A stretch of DNA of 64,000 bases from Rhizobiaceae bacterium. GTDB lineage: Bacteria; Pseudomonadota; Alphaproteobacteria; Rhizobiales; Rhizobiaceae. This document shows, one piece after another, positions 33,969-42,596 of this stretch. How positions within the stretch are numbered: the first letter of the stretch is position 1; the number at the start of each line of letters is the position of its first letter. Under the pieces are notes generated by a model, which had not been told where the DNA came from, searched no databases, and worked only from the letters and a program-made list of their open reading frames with translations. The position numbers and the translations under genes are program-made. The stretch lies in contig JABABQ010000072.1 of the NCBI GenBank assembly GCA_014238155.1, positions 62,001 through 126,000 on the forward strand, written 5' to 3'.

Positions 33969-34724
33969 TCAGATAACGCGCTCCGTCGCCACGCCTCTGA
34001 CGTCCATCTCATAATCCAGAACGTCGAGGGGCGGACGACAGAATTGCCAGGTAACCCCGGCCTTCGCGGCGCCACGTGTCACCAGTTCCTCTTCGAGAAA
34101 CGGGTGAATATCATAAACGCTGTAGACATGGGTTGCCGATGTATCGTCCCAACCAAAATCAAGCGCTTTCATGCGGCGCTCCATTTCCGTGAGCACGAAT
34201 TGCGCTTTCTCCTGCATGGCATCAGCAGTTTGTTCTCCGCAGCGTACGGTTTCCTCTTCATACCTCGTGTTGCCTTCAGGCGATTCTGCGCTGCCGGCAA
34301 TTACAAAACTGCCCCGTGAATCCTCTGCCGCTGCAGGCACGGTGTAGGAAAATGCGTAAAATACCGGCTCGCTCGGCGCGTTGACTTTTGGACAGACATT
34401 GCTGCGGGCGATCGGGTTGTCGTCATTTTGTACGATGCCCCAATCCTCGAGCGGGCGAATGTACTGGCGGTTAAAATCGCGAAATCCGTCATCGTCAAAC
34501 GGTGCTGGTGATCTCAATTCGCAGGCGCAAAAAGCGTCAATCGGACGGCCAATTGCCTGCAGATGGGATTTGATTGCATCGAAACCTTCAGCGAGAGGTA
34601 AGGGTTTTTCAAACCGGACCCTTTCGATTTCATAGCCCGGCAATGCTGCGACACCGGCGGAATACTGAAACAACCCTTTAATGTAGCGATAGCCACCTTT
34701 TTCATTCGTCTTAGTCTGTGACAT
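33969..34724 (-). CDS. CnbZ-like (2-amino-5-chloromuconate deaminase-type) RidA-fold protein
   Basis: 251 residues. The pattern YIKGLFQYSAGVAALPGYEIERVRF at the N terminus, FCACELRSPAPF near residue 65 and ARSNVCPK near 107 is that of proteins annotated as 2-amino-5-chloromuconate deaminase CnbZ. These resemble a double RidA/YjgF fold that hydrolyses enamines or imines. It is the third gene of a minus-strand operon after an amidohydrolase and an aldehyde dehydrogenase (39-base gap). A general enamine deaminase role in amino-compound breakdown fits better than chloromuconate turnover here, as no aromatic-ring genes are nearby. Confidence 0.7.
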   Translation of the reverse strand: MSQTKTNEKGGYRYIKGLFQYSAGVAALPGYEIERVRFEKPLPLAEGFDAIKSHLQAIGRPIDAFCACELRSPAPFDDDGFRDFNRQYIRPLEDWGIVQNDDNPIARSNVCPKVNAPSEPVFYAFSYTVPAAAEDSRGSFVIAGSAESPEGNTRYEEETVRCGEQTADAMQEKAQFVLTEMERRMKALDFGWDDTSATHVYSVYDIHPFLEEELVTRGAAKAGVTWQFCRPPLDVLDYEMDVRGVATERVI

Positions 34725-34763
34725 GAAACTTTTCCTTGCTCACATATGAAATTTCAGTGCGCA

Positions 34764-36218
34764 TTAATTGAGGTCAAAAATCACTGTTTTGACGTCAGTC
34801 ATTTCGCGCAGCGTATTGGAGCCCCCAAGGCGGCCAATGCCACTGTTCTTTCCCGATGCTCCGCCGAATGGGATGTGCAATTCCCAGTAACAACTGGCAG
34901 CATTGATATTGACGATTCCGGTTTGCAGGGCGTCGCCAAATCGATGGGCGGCCTTGAGGTTTTCAGTAAATACAGAAGCGGCGAGTCCGTGTTCGGCGCC
35001 GTTGGCGATTTCCAGCATGTGGTCTTCGTTATCACAGACAATGACCGGTGCAACGGGACCAAATGTTTCTGCGGTATTCAACAGGCTTGAAGTTGCAACA
35101 TTGGTCATGACCGTCGGTTCAAAATAAAGCTCGCTTCCCAGTTCAGGCATGTTTGCCCCGCCGCAAACCAGGGTTGCCCCTTTGGCACAGGCGTCTGCGA
35201 TATGCAGTTGGATCTTCGCCAGAACATCTTCGTTGTTGAGCGGCCCCATCGTCGTGTCGGAGAGAGTGGAAGGTCCCAAAACGACCTTATTTGCAATGGC
35301 CTCCAGACGTTGAACTACTGCATCGTGGTTCTTCCGGGTTACCAAAATCCGACCTGTCGCCGCACAGACCTGACCAGCATTGAAAAAACTGCCAAAGGCA
35401 GCGGCTTCAGCGGCTTTGTCGAGATCCGCATCGTCCAAAATGATAACCGGGCCGTTGCCCCCGAGTTCCAGCAACATCGGCTTGCCGGCGCCTCTTTGGG
35501 CGATTTTCTGACCGGTTTGCGGACTGCCGGTAAAGCCAATTCCGTTGACGTCCTTGTGAGATACAAATTCGTCGCCAACAACCGCGCCGGGTCCGGTCAC
35601 CATATTGACCACACCATCGGGTAATCCGGCATTTGACATGACTTGGCACAATTTCACTGCACAAAGCGATGTGGTCGGGGCGGGGGCCCAAACGACGCAA
35701 TTTCCAGCAGCAATCGCCGGAGCAAGATATTCGACTGGAATGTTGATGGGAAAATTCCACGGTGTCACCACGGCATAGATGCCGCGTGGCTGGCGATAGG
35801 ATATCACCCGCTTTCCCGGTGTTTCGGTTGGAATGACCTCGCCGTTCATCCATTTGATGAGCTCGCCAGCTTCGCGGAATCCGGTTGCTGCTGCATCAAT
35901 TTCGCCATAGGCCTCGGTGTTCAGGGGTTTGCCCTGTTCGGTCGCCAAAACCATGGCCAGCTCATCGCGATTGTTGTCTATTTCATCGGCTATGCGGTGG
36001 CACAGGCGCGACCGGTCCCAGATCTGCGATTTGGAAAATTCCGGAAAAGCGGCGCGAGCCGATGCGACCGCAGCCCGGGCATCTTGTCTATTACCTTCGG
36101 CGAGTTCGGCCAGAATTTCCCCGGTGGCAGGAGCGGAGGAAAAAAAGGTCTTGCCAGAGCGGCCCGTCTGCCAGTGGCCGCCTATGAAATGGCCAAATGT
36201 GGTGTTTAACTTATCCAT
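34764..36218 (-). CDS. NAD(P)-dependent aldehyde dehydrogenase
   Basis: 484 residues. Catalytic Glu251 is in LELGGNGP and Cys285 in GQVCAATG; TPWNFP is at 152-157. The cofactor-binding Lys of the usual KP(A/S) motif is replaced: CVVWAPAP at 174-181 has Ala where Lys is expected, a feature I have seen in one ALDH subgroup that may bind cofactor differently. ATG 36218 follows GAAAGG and overlaps the amidohydrolase stop by 8 bases. It should oxidise an aldehyde produced in this amino-compound pathway, for example by the aldolase-fold enzyme encoded at 44.6 kb (inference). Confidence 0.83.
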   Translation of the reverse strand: MDKLNTTFGHFIGGHWQTGRSGKTFFSSAPATGEILAELAEGNRQDARAAVASARAAFPEFSKSQIWDRSRLCHRIADEIDNNRDELAMVLATEQGKPLNTEAYGEIDAAATGFREAGELIKWMNGEVIPTETPGKRVISYRQPRGIYAVVTPWNFPINIPVEYLAPAIAAGNCVVWAPAPTTSLCAVKLCQVMSNAGLPDGVVNMVTGPGAVVGDEFVSHKDVNGIGFTGSPQTGQKIAQRGAGKPMLLELGGNGPVIILDDADLDKAAEAAAFGSFFNAGQVCAATGRILVTRKNHDAVVQRLEAIANKVVLGPSTLSDTTMGPLNNEDVLAKIQLHIADACAKGATLVCGGANMPELGSELYFEPTVMTNVATSSLLNTAETFGPVAPVIVCDNEDHMLEIANGAEHGLAASVFTENLKAAHRFGDALQTGIVNINAASCYWELHIPFGGASGKNSGIGRLGGSNTLREMTDVKTVIFDLN

Positions 36219-37368
36219 GTTCAGCCTTTCCGTCTTTTCCGATGGTATTTCCGGCAACCATCAACCGGTCACAAATCAGGTGGCGTTTGGTATCCAGGGT
36301 TTGACCTTTTGCGTCGACAAATGTTTTTGGCGAGCTCTGCCACTTAAAAATTGCGAGATCAGCAGGAGTTCCAATCGCCAGCGAACCGAGTTCGCTATGG
36401 CCGATAATTTCAGCCGGTTTTGCAGTGCAAGCCGTGAACCCGTCTACCACAGGCATTCCCAGTGCAATTAGCTTGTTAAGAGTGGTGAGCTGATCGAATG
36501 CTGGTCCGTCAACCGATTGAGCGTGTATATCGCTGCTTATCGTGTCGGGCTTTATTCCAAGGTCCAGCATGATTTTGCACACTTCAAAATCGAATCCTCC
36601 CATGCCGTGGCCAATATCGAGCAATACTCCCCGGTCGATGGCTTTGAGCAATTCGGGAATGGCATTCTTGTGGGAATCCACAACGGTATTTGGTCCGGGT
36701 TTTGAACAGTGGGTGAGCAGATCCCCTTCCTGCAAATAATCTAAACCCTGCTGTATGGAGGGTGGATGGGCGTCCACATGACACATTAGCGGCAGGTCCA
36801 GTTTCTCGGCTATTCGCCTGCCGATTTCGATGGCCAATGCACCATTTTCACCGGCTGCCTTTTTCCCTGCCCGCACCTTGATCCCGATGATCAAATCACG
36901 GTTTTGTTCGGCAACCTGCTGGCATGATTCCTCATGCAACAACCGCCCGATCTCACCTTCACCAACCATCAGCGATTTGCCGAATCCAAATATTCCGGCG
37001 AATGAAACGTTTAAGAATGCAAAGCAACGCAGGTCGCTGTTTTTTGCAATGAATTCGCGAAAGCCTAAAAAATTGCCCGCGCCGGCCGAGCCGGCATCAA
37101 CGAATGTACCGGTTCCCGAGCGGCTGGCGACATGTTCTGCATTGACGCCCAGAGAGGTCGCGCCCCAGTAAATATGCGTATGCAAGTCAATCAAGGCTGG
37201 TGATACAATACCGCCTGCTGCGTCGATTTCGGGCAAACTGGATGATTTCAGATCAGTGCCGATTTCTTTGATGACACCATCCGAGACCACAATGTCGAGG
37301 GGAGCGTCATGATAATTGTCGACTGCGCTGAGAAGCCTGCCGTTACTAATGAGAATCGTGTCAGACAC
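36211..37368 (-). CDS. Amidohydrolase/deacetylase family metallohydrolase
   Basis: 385 residues from GTG 37368 (an ATG at 37437 in frame adds 23 atypical residues and would abut the operators). Metal-site residues are all visible: HTH at 63-65, carboxylated Lys164 in IGIKVRAG, His197 in CHVDAHPP, His220 in LTHCSKP, and Asp280 in SSDIHAQS. This is the dihydroorotase-like branch that includes EF_0837-type deacetylases, which hydrolyse N-acyl or O-acyl substrates. It is the first gene of a minus-strand operon, and its promoter must lie in the TetR-type operator region. The acyl substrate is unknown. Confidence 0.8.
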   Translation of the reverse strand: MSDTILISNGRLLSAVDNYHDAPLDIVVSDGVIKEIGTDLKSSSLPEIDAAGGIVSPALIDLHTHIYWGATSLGVNAEHVASRSGTGTFVDAGSAGAGNFLGFREFIAKNSDLRCFAFLNVSFAGIFGFGKSLMVGEGEIGRLLHEESCQQVAEQNRDLIIGIKVRAGKKAAGENGALAIEIGRRIAEKLDLPLMCHVDAHPPSIQQGLDYLQEGDLLTHCSKPGPNTVVDSHKNAIPELLKAIDRGVLLDIGHGMGGFDFEVCKIMLDLGIKPDTISSDIHAQSVDGPAFDQLTTLNKLIALGMPVVDGFTACTAKPAEIIGHSELGSLAIGTPADLAIFKWQSSPKTFVDAKGQTLDTKRHLICDRLMVAGNTIGKDGKAEHG

Positions 37369-37444
37369 AGAATTTCCAATTCCAACTATTTCGATTGCAA
37401 AAAGTGTATCAGGTTTTTCCACAATCTGCTGACACAAAATACAT

Positions 37445-37464
37445 TAACTGACCGGTCTGTCAAT
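37445..37464. promoter_or_regulatory. Twin operator, copy 1 (TetR-type)
   Basis: TAACTGACCGGTCTGTCAAT, with the perfect core palindrome GACCGGTC. It matches copy 2 (37470-37489) at 18 of 20 bases with a 25-base period. It lies between the divergent amidohydrolase operon and sugar importer. A TetR regulator is encoded at the end of the importer operon (41847), and its family commonly binds such palindromes. Confidence 0.68.
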
Positions 37465-37469
37465 AATTT

Positions 37470-37489
37470 TAACTGAACGGTCAGTCAAT
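37470..37489. promoter_or_regulatory. Twin operator, copy 2 (TetR-type)
   Basis: TAACTGAACGGTCAGTCAAT, with imperfect dyad ACTGA/TCAGT around ACGG. It ends 3 bases before the -35 box of the importer promoter (37493), so bound repressor would block RNA polymerase. Confidence 0.68.
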
Positions 37490-37492
37490 TAG

Positions 37493-37521
37493 TTGACAAG
37501 TAATATTTTTGCCTCTATCTT
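37493..37521 (+). promoter_or_regulatory. Sigma70 promoter for the second sugar importer
   Basis: TTGACA at 37493-37498, 17-base spacer, TATCTT at 37516-37521. This is the best -35/-10 match I found in the window. Transcription should start near 37528, giving a leader of about 60 bases before ATG 37591. Confidence 0.65.
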
Positions 37522-37590
37522 GCCTTGCCATCGGCAGTACCGCGCAACGTTGACGGGGTGGGGTGTCGTCAAACCCAAGGAGGATTTGAA

Positions 37591-38832
37591 ATGAAATCGA
37601 GATTTTTAACCGCATGCGCCGTTGGCGCACTCATCGCAGCCAGCGCTGTTTCCACAGTTGGAATCGCCTACGCCAAGGACACAATTCGTGTTCGATTGGC
37701 TGAATACAGCACCAAAACCGGCCCTTTTTTCAAAGGCCTGGCTGAAAAATACAATACCATGCAAGATGGTGTTGAAGTTAAAGTTGAACATCTGCCATGG
37801 CCGGAGATGCAACAGCAGTTGGTGACCGATATTTCGGCAGGCACCGCACCGGACATTTCGCATATGGCCACCCGCTGGATGGCAGGATTTGCCAAGGATG
37901 GTGCCCTGGCGCCGATTGAAGGATTGATGTCCGACAGCTTTACGCAAAGCTTTGTTCCGACCTTCCTCGACCTGCAGAAGCAAGATGGCCACACATGGGG
38001 ATTGCCGATTGCGGCCTCTGCCCGCGGCATGTTTATCAACAAGGAATTATTCGCCAAGGCAGGCATTTCTTCCGCGCCTAAAACCTGGGACGAAACATTG
38101 TCTGTGGCCAAGAAGATCAGTGCACTGGGCGACCAGATTTATGGCATTGGCGTTCAGGGTCACGATCTGGATACAGAGGGCTACTGGTTCTATTCCCTGT
38201 GGACACACGGCGGAGCGATCATTGGCGAAGACGGCAAAAGCGGTTTTGCCAGTGCCGAAGCAGTTGCCGCCACTGACAACTATATTCGCCTCATCAAGGA
38301 AGGCGTTACTCAGCCGGGTGTCACAGCGTCAAGTCGTGAAGATCTGCAAAACCTGTTTGCCGCCGGGAAACTGGGCATGGTTCTTTCAGGTCCGTGGTTG
38401 AACAAGCAGCTGTCTGAGGAAGCGCCAAATATCAAGTATGAGATTGCCGCTATCCCAACCAAGACAACCAGCGCGACTTATGGAGTAACAGACACGATTT
38501 CGGTTCTGGAAACTTCCCAGAACAAGGAAGAGGCAATCAAGTTTCTGGAATTTGCCTTCAACGACGAAAACCGTCTTGAATTTGGCAAGATTGAAGGATT
38601 TGTACCGGTCCTGAATTCGATGGCCAAAGAGAAGTTCTTTACTGAAGATCCCAATATGGCGGTGTTCCTGGAGATGTCACCGGTGGCTCGTTTTGCCCCA
38701 TTGGTTCCCCATTGGGAAGAAATGGCAGACGCGCTGAAATCTGGCCTTTCCCAGGCCTATTCCGGCGATATGTCATCACAGGATGCCTTGCAGAAAGCTG
38801 CTGCGAAAATGGACGAACTTTTGGCGGAGTAG
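37591..38832 (+). CDS. CUT1-type sugar ABC transporter substrate-binding protein
   Basis: 413 residues with a signal peptide at 1-29 (cleavage near AYA-KD). Family 1 solute-binding pattern: FFKGLAEKYNTMQDGVEVKVEHLPWPEMQQQL, then DISHMATRWMAGFAKDGAL, and a typical FAAGKLGMVLSGPW near residue 255. AAGGAGG precedes ATG 37591. It starts the operon under the TetR-type twin operator. The ligand is unknown. Confidence 0.87.
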   Translation: MKSRFLTACAVGALIAASAVSTVGIAYAKDTIRVRLAEYSTKTGPFFKGLAEKYNTMQDGVEVKVEHLPWPEMQQQLVTDISAGTAPDISHMATRWMAGFAKDGALAPIEGLMSDSFTQSFVPTFLDLQKQDGHTWGLPIAASARGMFINKELFAKAGISSAPKTWDETLSVAKKISALGDQIYGIGVQGHDLDTEGYWFYSLWTHGGAIIGEDGKSGFASAEAVAATDNYIRLIKEGVTQPGVTASSREDLQNLFAAGKLGMVLSGPWLNKQLSEEAPNIKYEIAAIPTKTTSATYGVTDTISVLETSQNKEEAIKFLEFAFNDENRLEFGKIEGFVPVLNSMAKEKFFTEDPNMAVFLEMSPVARFAPLVPHWEEMADALKSGLSQAYSGDMSSQDALQKAAAKMDELLAE

Positions 38833-38840
38833 CTCTGATG

Positions 38841-38877
38841 AGCTGGCCAGCGACGCCCTCCCAGCCGTTGGCCAGCT
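38841..38877 (+). other. Intercistronic stem-loop after substrate-binding protein gene
   Basis: AGCTGGCCA (38841-38849) and TGGCCAGCT (38869-38877), perfect 9-base arms with a 19-base loop, start 8 bases after the binding-protein stop. There is no U-tract. It lies in the 123-base gap before the first permease and probably separates high binding-protein expression from low permease expression. Confidence 0.65.
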
Positions 38878-38955
38878 TGCGCTCTACGAATTACCCGGTG
38901 ACAATGATCGGGTGCGGGAGACGATCTGAAATTTAAAAAATCATACGGCGGAAAA

Positions 38956-39891
38956 ATGAGATCAATTGGAAAATTTTCGCCGTATTTATTGATCGCGCCA
39001 AGCTTTTTTCTGTCGGTATTTGTAATTGGCTATCCGATTTTCGACGTCGTTCGGATGTCGCTTTTTAAGGTCAATCGATTTGGCAAGCTGCAGAAATTTA
39101 ATGGTTTTGGAAATTTTACCAAAGCATTCAGCGATGATGTATTTCTCCAAACCATTGGTCAAACTGCCATTTGGACCGTGTCGGTAGTTGGTGGCACGGT
39201 ATTGCTGTCGATCCCGATTGCGATGATCCTCAACGAAGATTTTTATGGCCGATCTGTTGCTCGCACCATCATTTTGCTGCCCTGGGCGGTGTCATTGGCG
39301 ATGACTGCAGTTGTCTGGACCTGGGTGGTCAACGGTGATTTTGGCACACTCAATATGACGTTGAATTCCCTTGGTTTGATGGACGGCAATTATGTCTGGC
39401 TGGCCAATGCTGATGCCGCCTTTACAATCGTGATCTTAATCGGAATCTTGGTTTCCATTCCTTTCACCGTGACGATATTTCTGGGCGGCCTGACATCAAT
39501 CCCCGACACACTGTATGAAGCGGCGATGACAGACGGGGCGAGCGGATGGAAACGGTTCCGATATATCACCATGCCACTGCTCAAACCGTTTACCCAGATC
39601 GCCGTGGTCCTGAACGTGATTTACGTGTTCAACTCATTCCCGCTGATTTGGATCATGACCAATGGTGGTCCCGCCAATCAAACCGATATTTTGATTACCT
39701 ATGTCTACAAGCAGGCGTTTCGGTTTGGGAAACTCGACAAGGCGGCTGCAGGTTCGGTGGTGATGTTTTTGATGCTGGTCGTCTTCACCATTTTGTATTT
39801 TTATATCACGCGGGACAAACACCCCGCCGCCAAGAAAGCCAAACAACCTGACGGTGCAGCGTTGGAGGATCTCAATGTCTCCAAAGCTTAA
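38956..39891 (+). CDS. CUT1 sugar ABC transporter permease 1
   Basis: 311 residues with six helices. The EAA motif is in LYEAAMTDGASGWKRFRYITMPLLKP (about residues 186-211). A hydrophilic, Lys-rich tail (YFYITRDKHPAAKKAKQPDG) follows the last helix. It overlaps the second permease by 17 bases, indicating translational coupling. Confidence 0.87.
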   Translation: MRSIGKFSPYLLIAPSFFLSVFVIGYPIFDVVRMSLFKVNRFGKLQKFNGFGNFTKAFSDDVFLQTIGQTAIWTVSVVGGTVLLSIPIAMILNEDFYGRSVARTIILLPWAVSLAMTAVVWTWVVNGDFGTLNMTLNSLGLMDGNYVWLANADAAFTIVILIGILVSIPFTVTIFLGGLTSIPDTLYEAAMTDGASGWKRFRYITMPLLKPFTQIAVVLNVIYVFNSFPLIWIMTNGGPANQTDILITYVYKQAFRFGKLDKAAAGSVVMFLMLVVFTILYFYITRDKHPAAKKAKQPDGAALEDLNVSKA

Positions 39892-40705
39892 ACGCAGCCT
39901 GATTTGTTGGGGTCTCCTGTCACCAATTGTTGTGGTGATCTTGTTTCCTTATCTGACGATGCTTTCAACGGCGCTGACGGCGAAATCGGAAATATTCGTA
40001 TTTGAGAAATCCTGGTTTCCTAAAGTGCCAACCTTTGAGAACTTCGCCATGGTCTGGACCGAGCGGGGATTTGGACGGGCGCTGGCCAACAGCTTGTATA
40101 TATCCATCGGTGCAACTCTGCTGTCAGTAATCGTCGCAATTCCTGCCGCCTATGCAATGTCTCGCCTGCATTTTAAAGGGCGTAATGCCTATCGAATTTA
40201 CCTTCTGATTACGCAGATGATATCGCCAATCGTCTTGATTATCGGATTGTTTCGGCTGTTTGCATTCCTCGGCATGGTCAATAGCATGAATGCGCTGATT
40301 GCCGCGCAAAGTGCGTTTTTCATGGCCTTCGCAATCTGGATGACTGCCAGCTATTTTGACACGGTTCCCAAGGAACTGGAGGAAGCAGCCTGGTTGGATG
40401 GTGCGGGTAAGTTTACCGCCTTCATGCGCGTGTTTTTGCCGTTGTGCCTCCCCGGAATTGCCGTGACAGCACTTTTCACATTCATCAATTCCTGGAACGA
40501 ATATGCGCTGGCCTTAACGCTGCTGCGTGACAATGCCAACCACACTGTTCCGGTTGCCATCGCGTTCCTGACCGGCACTTTGTATGAGATTGAATGGAAC
40601 CTCATCATGGCTGCCACCTTTATGGCGACCATTCCGGTGGCCATCATCTTCGCATCCATTCAGCGGTATTTGATCCGCGGATTGTCATTGGGTGGCGTCA
40701 AATGA
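39875..40705 (+). CDS. CUT1 sugar ABC transporter permease 2
   Basis: 276 residues with six helices. The EAA loop [26 protein letters not shown] (about residues 169-194) is present. ATG 39875 is preceded by GGAGGA and lies inside the previous gene. It pairs with permease 1 to form the channel of the importer encoded from 37591. Confidence 0.87.
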   Translation: MSPKLKRSLICWGLLSPIVVVILFPYLTMLSTALTAKSEIFVFEKSWFPKVPTFENFAMVWTERGFGRALANSLYISIGATLLSVIVAIPAAYAMSRLHFKGRNAYRIYLLITQMISPIVLIIGLFRLFAFLGMVNSMNALIAAQSAFFMAFAIWMTASYFDTVPKELEEAAWLDGAGKFTAFMRVFLPLCLPGIAVTALFTFINSWNEYALALTLLRDNANHTVPVAIAFLTGTLYEIEWNLIMAATFMATIPVAIIFASIQRYLIRGLSLGGVK

Positions 40706-40724
40706 TCAAAGAGGATTTCCACTC

Positions 40725-41813
40725 ATGTCTTCAATAAACGTTAGGGACGTTGCCAAATTTTATGGCTCGCAGCAGGTGTTGTTTGACGTGAACGTCGCCA
40801 TCGAGCATGGGGAATTTGTTGTTCTGGTGGGACCATCTGGTTGCGGGAAATCCACCTTGCTGCGGATGATTGCGGGACTGGAATCTGTGTCCGGTGGTGA
40901 AATTCGTCTGGGTGATGAGTTAATCAATGATGTATCGCCGCAAAAACGCGACGTTGCCATGGTGTTCCAGACCTATGCTCTGTATCCGCATATGACGGTG
41001 GAAGAAAACATGCTGTTCGCCTTGAAAATGCGCAATCAGTCTCCTCAGGAATGCGCGGTGGCGTTAAAGCAGGTGTCGGAGATACTTGGTCTTGGTGATC
41101 TGTTGGACAGGTATCCCAAACAATTGTCCGGAGGGCAGCGCCAGCGGGTGGCCATGGGGCGTGCGATTGTGCGAAATCCTCAGGCATTTCTGTTTGATGA
41201 GCCGTTGAGCAACCTCGACGCCAAACTGAGGTCACATATGCGCACGGAAATCCGCGGGCTGCACCAAAGATTGGGATCGACTTCGGTTTACGTGACACAT
41301 GACCAGGTTGAAGCCATGACAATGGCCGACCGCATTGTGGTTATGAATGGGGGTCGCATTGAACAGATTGGAACACCGATCGAACTCTACGATAATCCCG
41401 CCAACAAATTCGTTGCTGGATTTTTGGGGTCGCCAACCATGAACTTCATAGACGGTGAATTGCGGGTGGAAGGTAACGATGCGGCGTTTATCTCTCACCA
41501 TCAACACGAGTTTCAAGTCGACTCACACGCCAATATGGGTGATTTGCGCAAACGTCGGGCGACAATCGGAATTCGCCCGCAAAACATTACCCTTACACCA
41601 GTGGATTCCCAGGGTGATGCAATGGTGGGCAGGGTTCGGGTCGTTGAACAAACCGGGTCGGAAACCATTTCAGTGGTTGACTTTCTTGACACTGAAATCA
41701 TCGTCCAAAGCCCCCGCAGGCAGTTGTTAAATCCTGATCAGATGGTTCTGGTTGAGTTCGATATGGCGGCGGCACATATGTTTGATGCCCAAAACGGCCT
41801 ACGTTTAAACTAA
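40725..41813 (+). CDS. CUT1 sugar ABC transporter ATP-binding protein (MalK/UgpC type)
   Basis: 362 residues. Walker [10 protein letters not shown] 36-44, signature LSGGQRQ 134-140, Walker B FLFDEP near 155-160, and the C-terminal TOBE domain from about 235. AGAGGA upstream of ATG 40725. It is followed after 33 bases by the TetR gene, so regulator and transporter are probably on one transcript. Confidence 0.88.
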   Translation: MSSINVRDVAKFYGSQQVLFDVNVAIEHGEFVVLVGPSGCGKSTLLRMIAGLESVSGGEIRLGDELINDVSPQKRDVAMVFQTYALYPHMTVEENMLFALKMRNQSPQECAVALKQVSEILGLGDLLDRYPKQLSGGQRQRVAMGRAIVRNPQAFLFDEPLSNLDAKLRSHMRTEIRGLHQRLGSTSVYVTHDQVEAMTMADRIVVMNGGRIEQIGTPIELYDNPANKFVAGFLGSPTMNFIDGELRVEGNDAAFISHHQHEFQVDSHANMGDLRKRRATIGIRPQNITLTPVDSQGDAMVGRVRVVEQTGSETISVVDFLDTEIIVQSPRRQLLNPDQMVLVEFDMAAAHMFDAQNGLRLN

Positions 41814-41846
41814 CTGATTCTGATCGATTCCAGGGACCCAACAAAG

Positions 41847-42497
41847 ATGGCAAAAAGAGACCGAGCCCGATCTGAAAGAAATATCCTGAAGGCGGCCCGC
41901 CAGGAATTTGCAAAGTCCGGTTATGCCGGAGCCAGAGTTGAAAAGATTGGCTCACGCGCAAAAGTCAGCAAGGGTATGATTTATCATTGCTTTGGCAGCA
42001 AGGACGGGTTGTTTGTTGCTGTGTTGGAAGAGCTATACCAACTGCTCAATGAAAATAACGACGAATTGGTGATCAACGACTGTGAACCCGTGGAGGGTAT
42101 TCAGCGGCTGACTGCTCACACGTTCAGATATTTCGCTGAGAATCCGGAATTTATCATCCTGGTGAATTCTGAAAACCTGATGAAAGGCAAGCATCTAAAG
42201 AAGTCAAAAACCATGCGGGAGATGTTTCGCCCGATCCATGACAAGCTTGACTATTTGCTTAAGACCGGCGCTGAGCAGGGGATCTTTCGCAAGGATGTCG
42301 AAACCACCCATTTCTATATATCAATTGTTGCGCTGGGCTATTTCTTCCTGTCCAACCGCTACACGCTTGGTGTGGTGTTTGATTCCGATCTGTTTTCTGA
42401 AGACATTCTGGACCAGCGTTTGCAGCATATTCAGGAGATTGTTCTGGGATACCTGTCCAACTCGTCTGACCAGACAAGCCTTTTGCCTTCTGTTTGA
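41847..42497 (+). CDS. TetR-family transcriptional regulator
   Basis: 216 residues. The N-terminal HTH (about 7-55: RSERNILKAARQEFAKSGYAGARVEKIGSRAKVSKGMIYHCFGSKDGLF) is canonical TetR. The ligand-binding domain resembles regulators with a TetR_C-type helical bundle. As the last gene of the importer operon it probably represses the operon through the twin palindromes at 37445-37489, an autoregulatory loop. The inducer would be the imported compound or a product of its catabolism. Confidence 0.87.
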   Translation: MAKRDRARSERNILKAARQEFAKSGYAGARVEKIGSRAKVSKGMIYHCFGSKDGLFVAVLEELYQLLNENNDELVINDCEPVEGIQRLTAHTFRYFAENPEFIILVNSENLMKGKHLKKSKTMREMFRPIHDKLDYLLKTGAEQGIFRKDVETTHFYISIVALGYFFLSNRYTLGVVFDSDLFSEDILDQRLQHIQEIVLGYLSNSSDQTSLLPSV

Positions 42498-42596
42498 TCA
42501 AGTGTTGTCAGATGACTGAAAATCATTTGGGTCATTGGTTGCGGCGTCCAGCTCAATCTCTGTCATTATTAAATTACATTAAATCAAGAGATTAAC

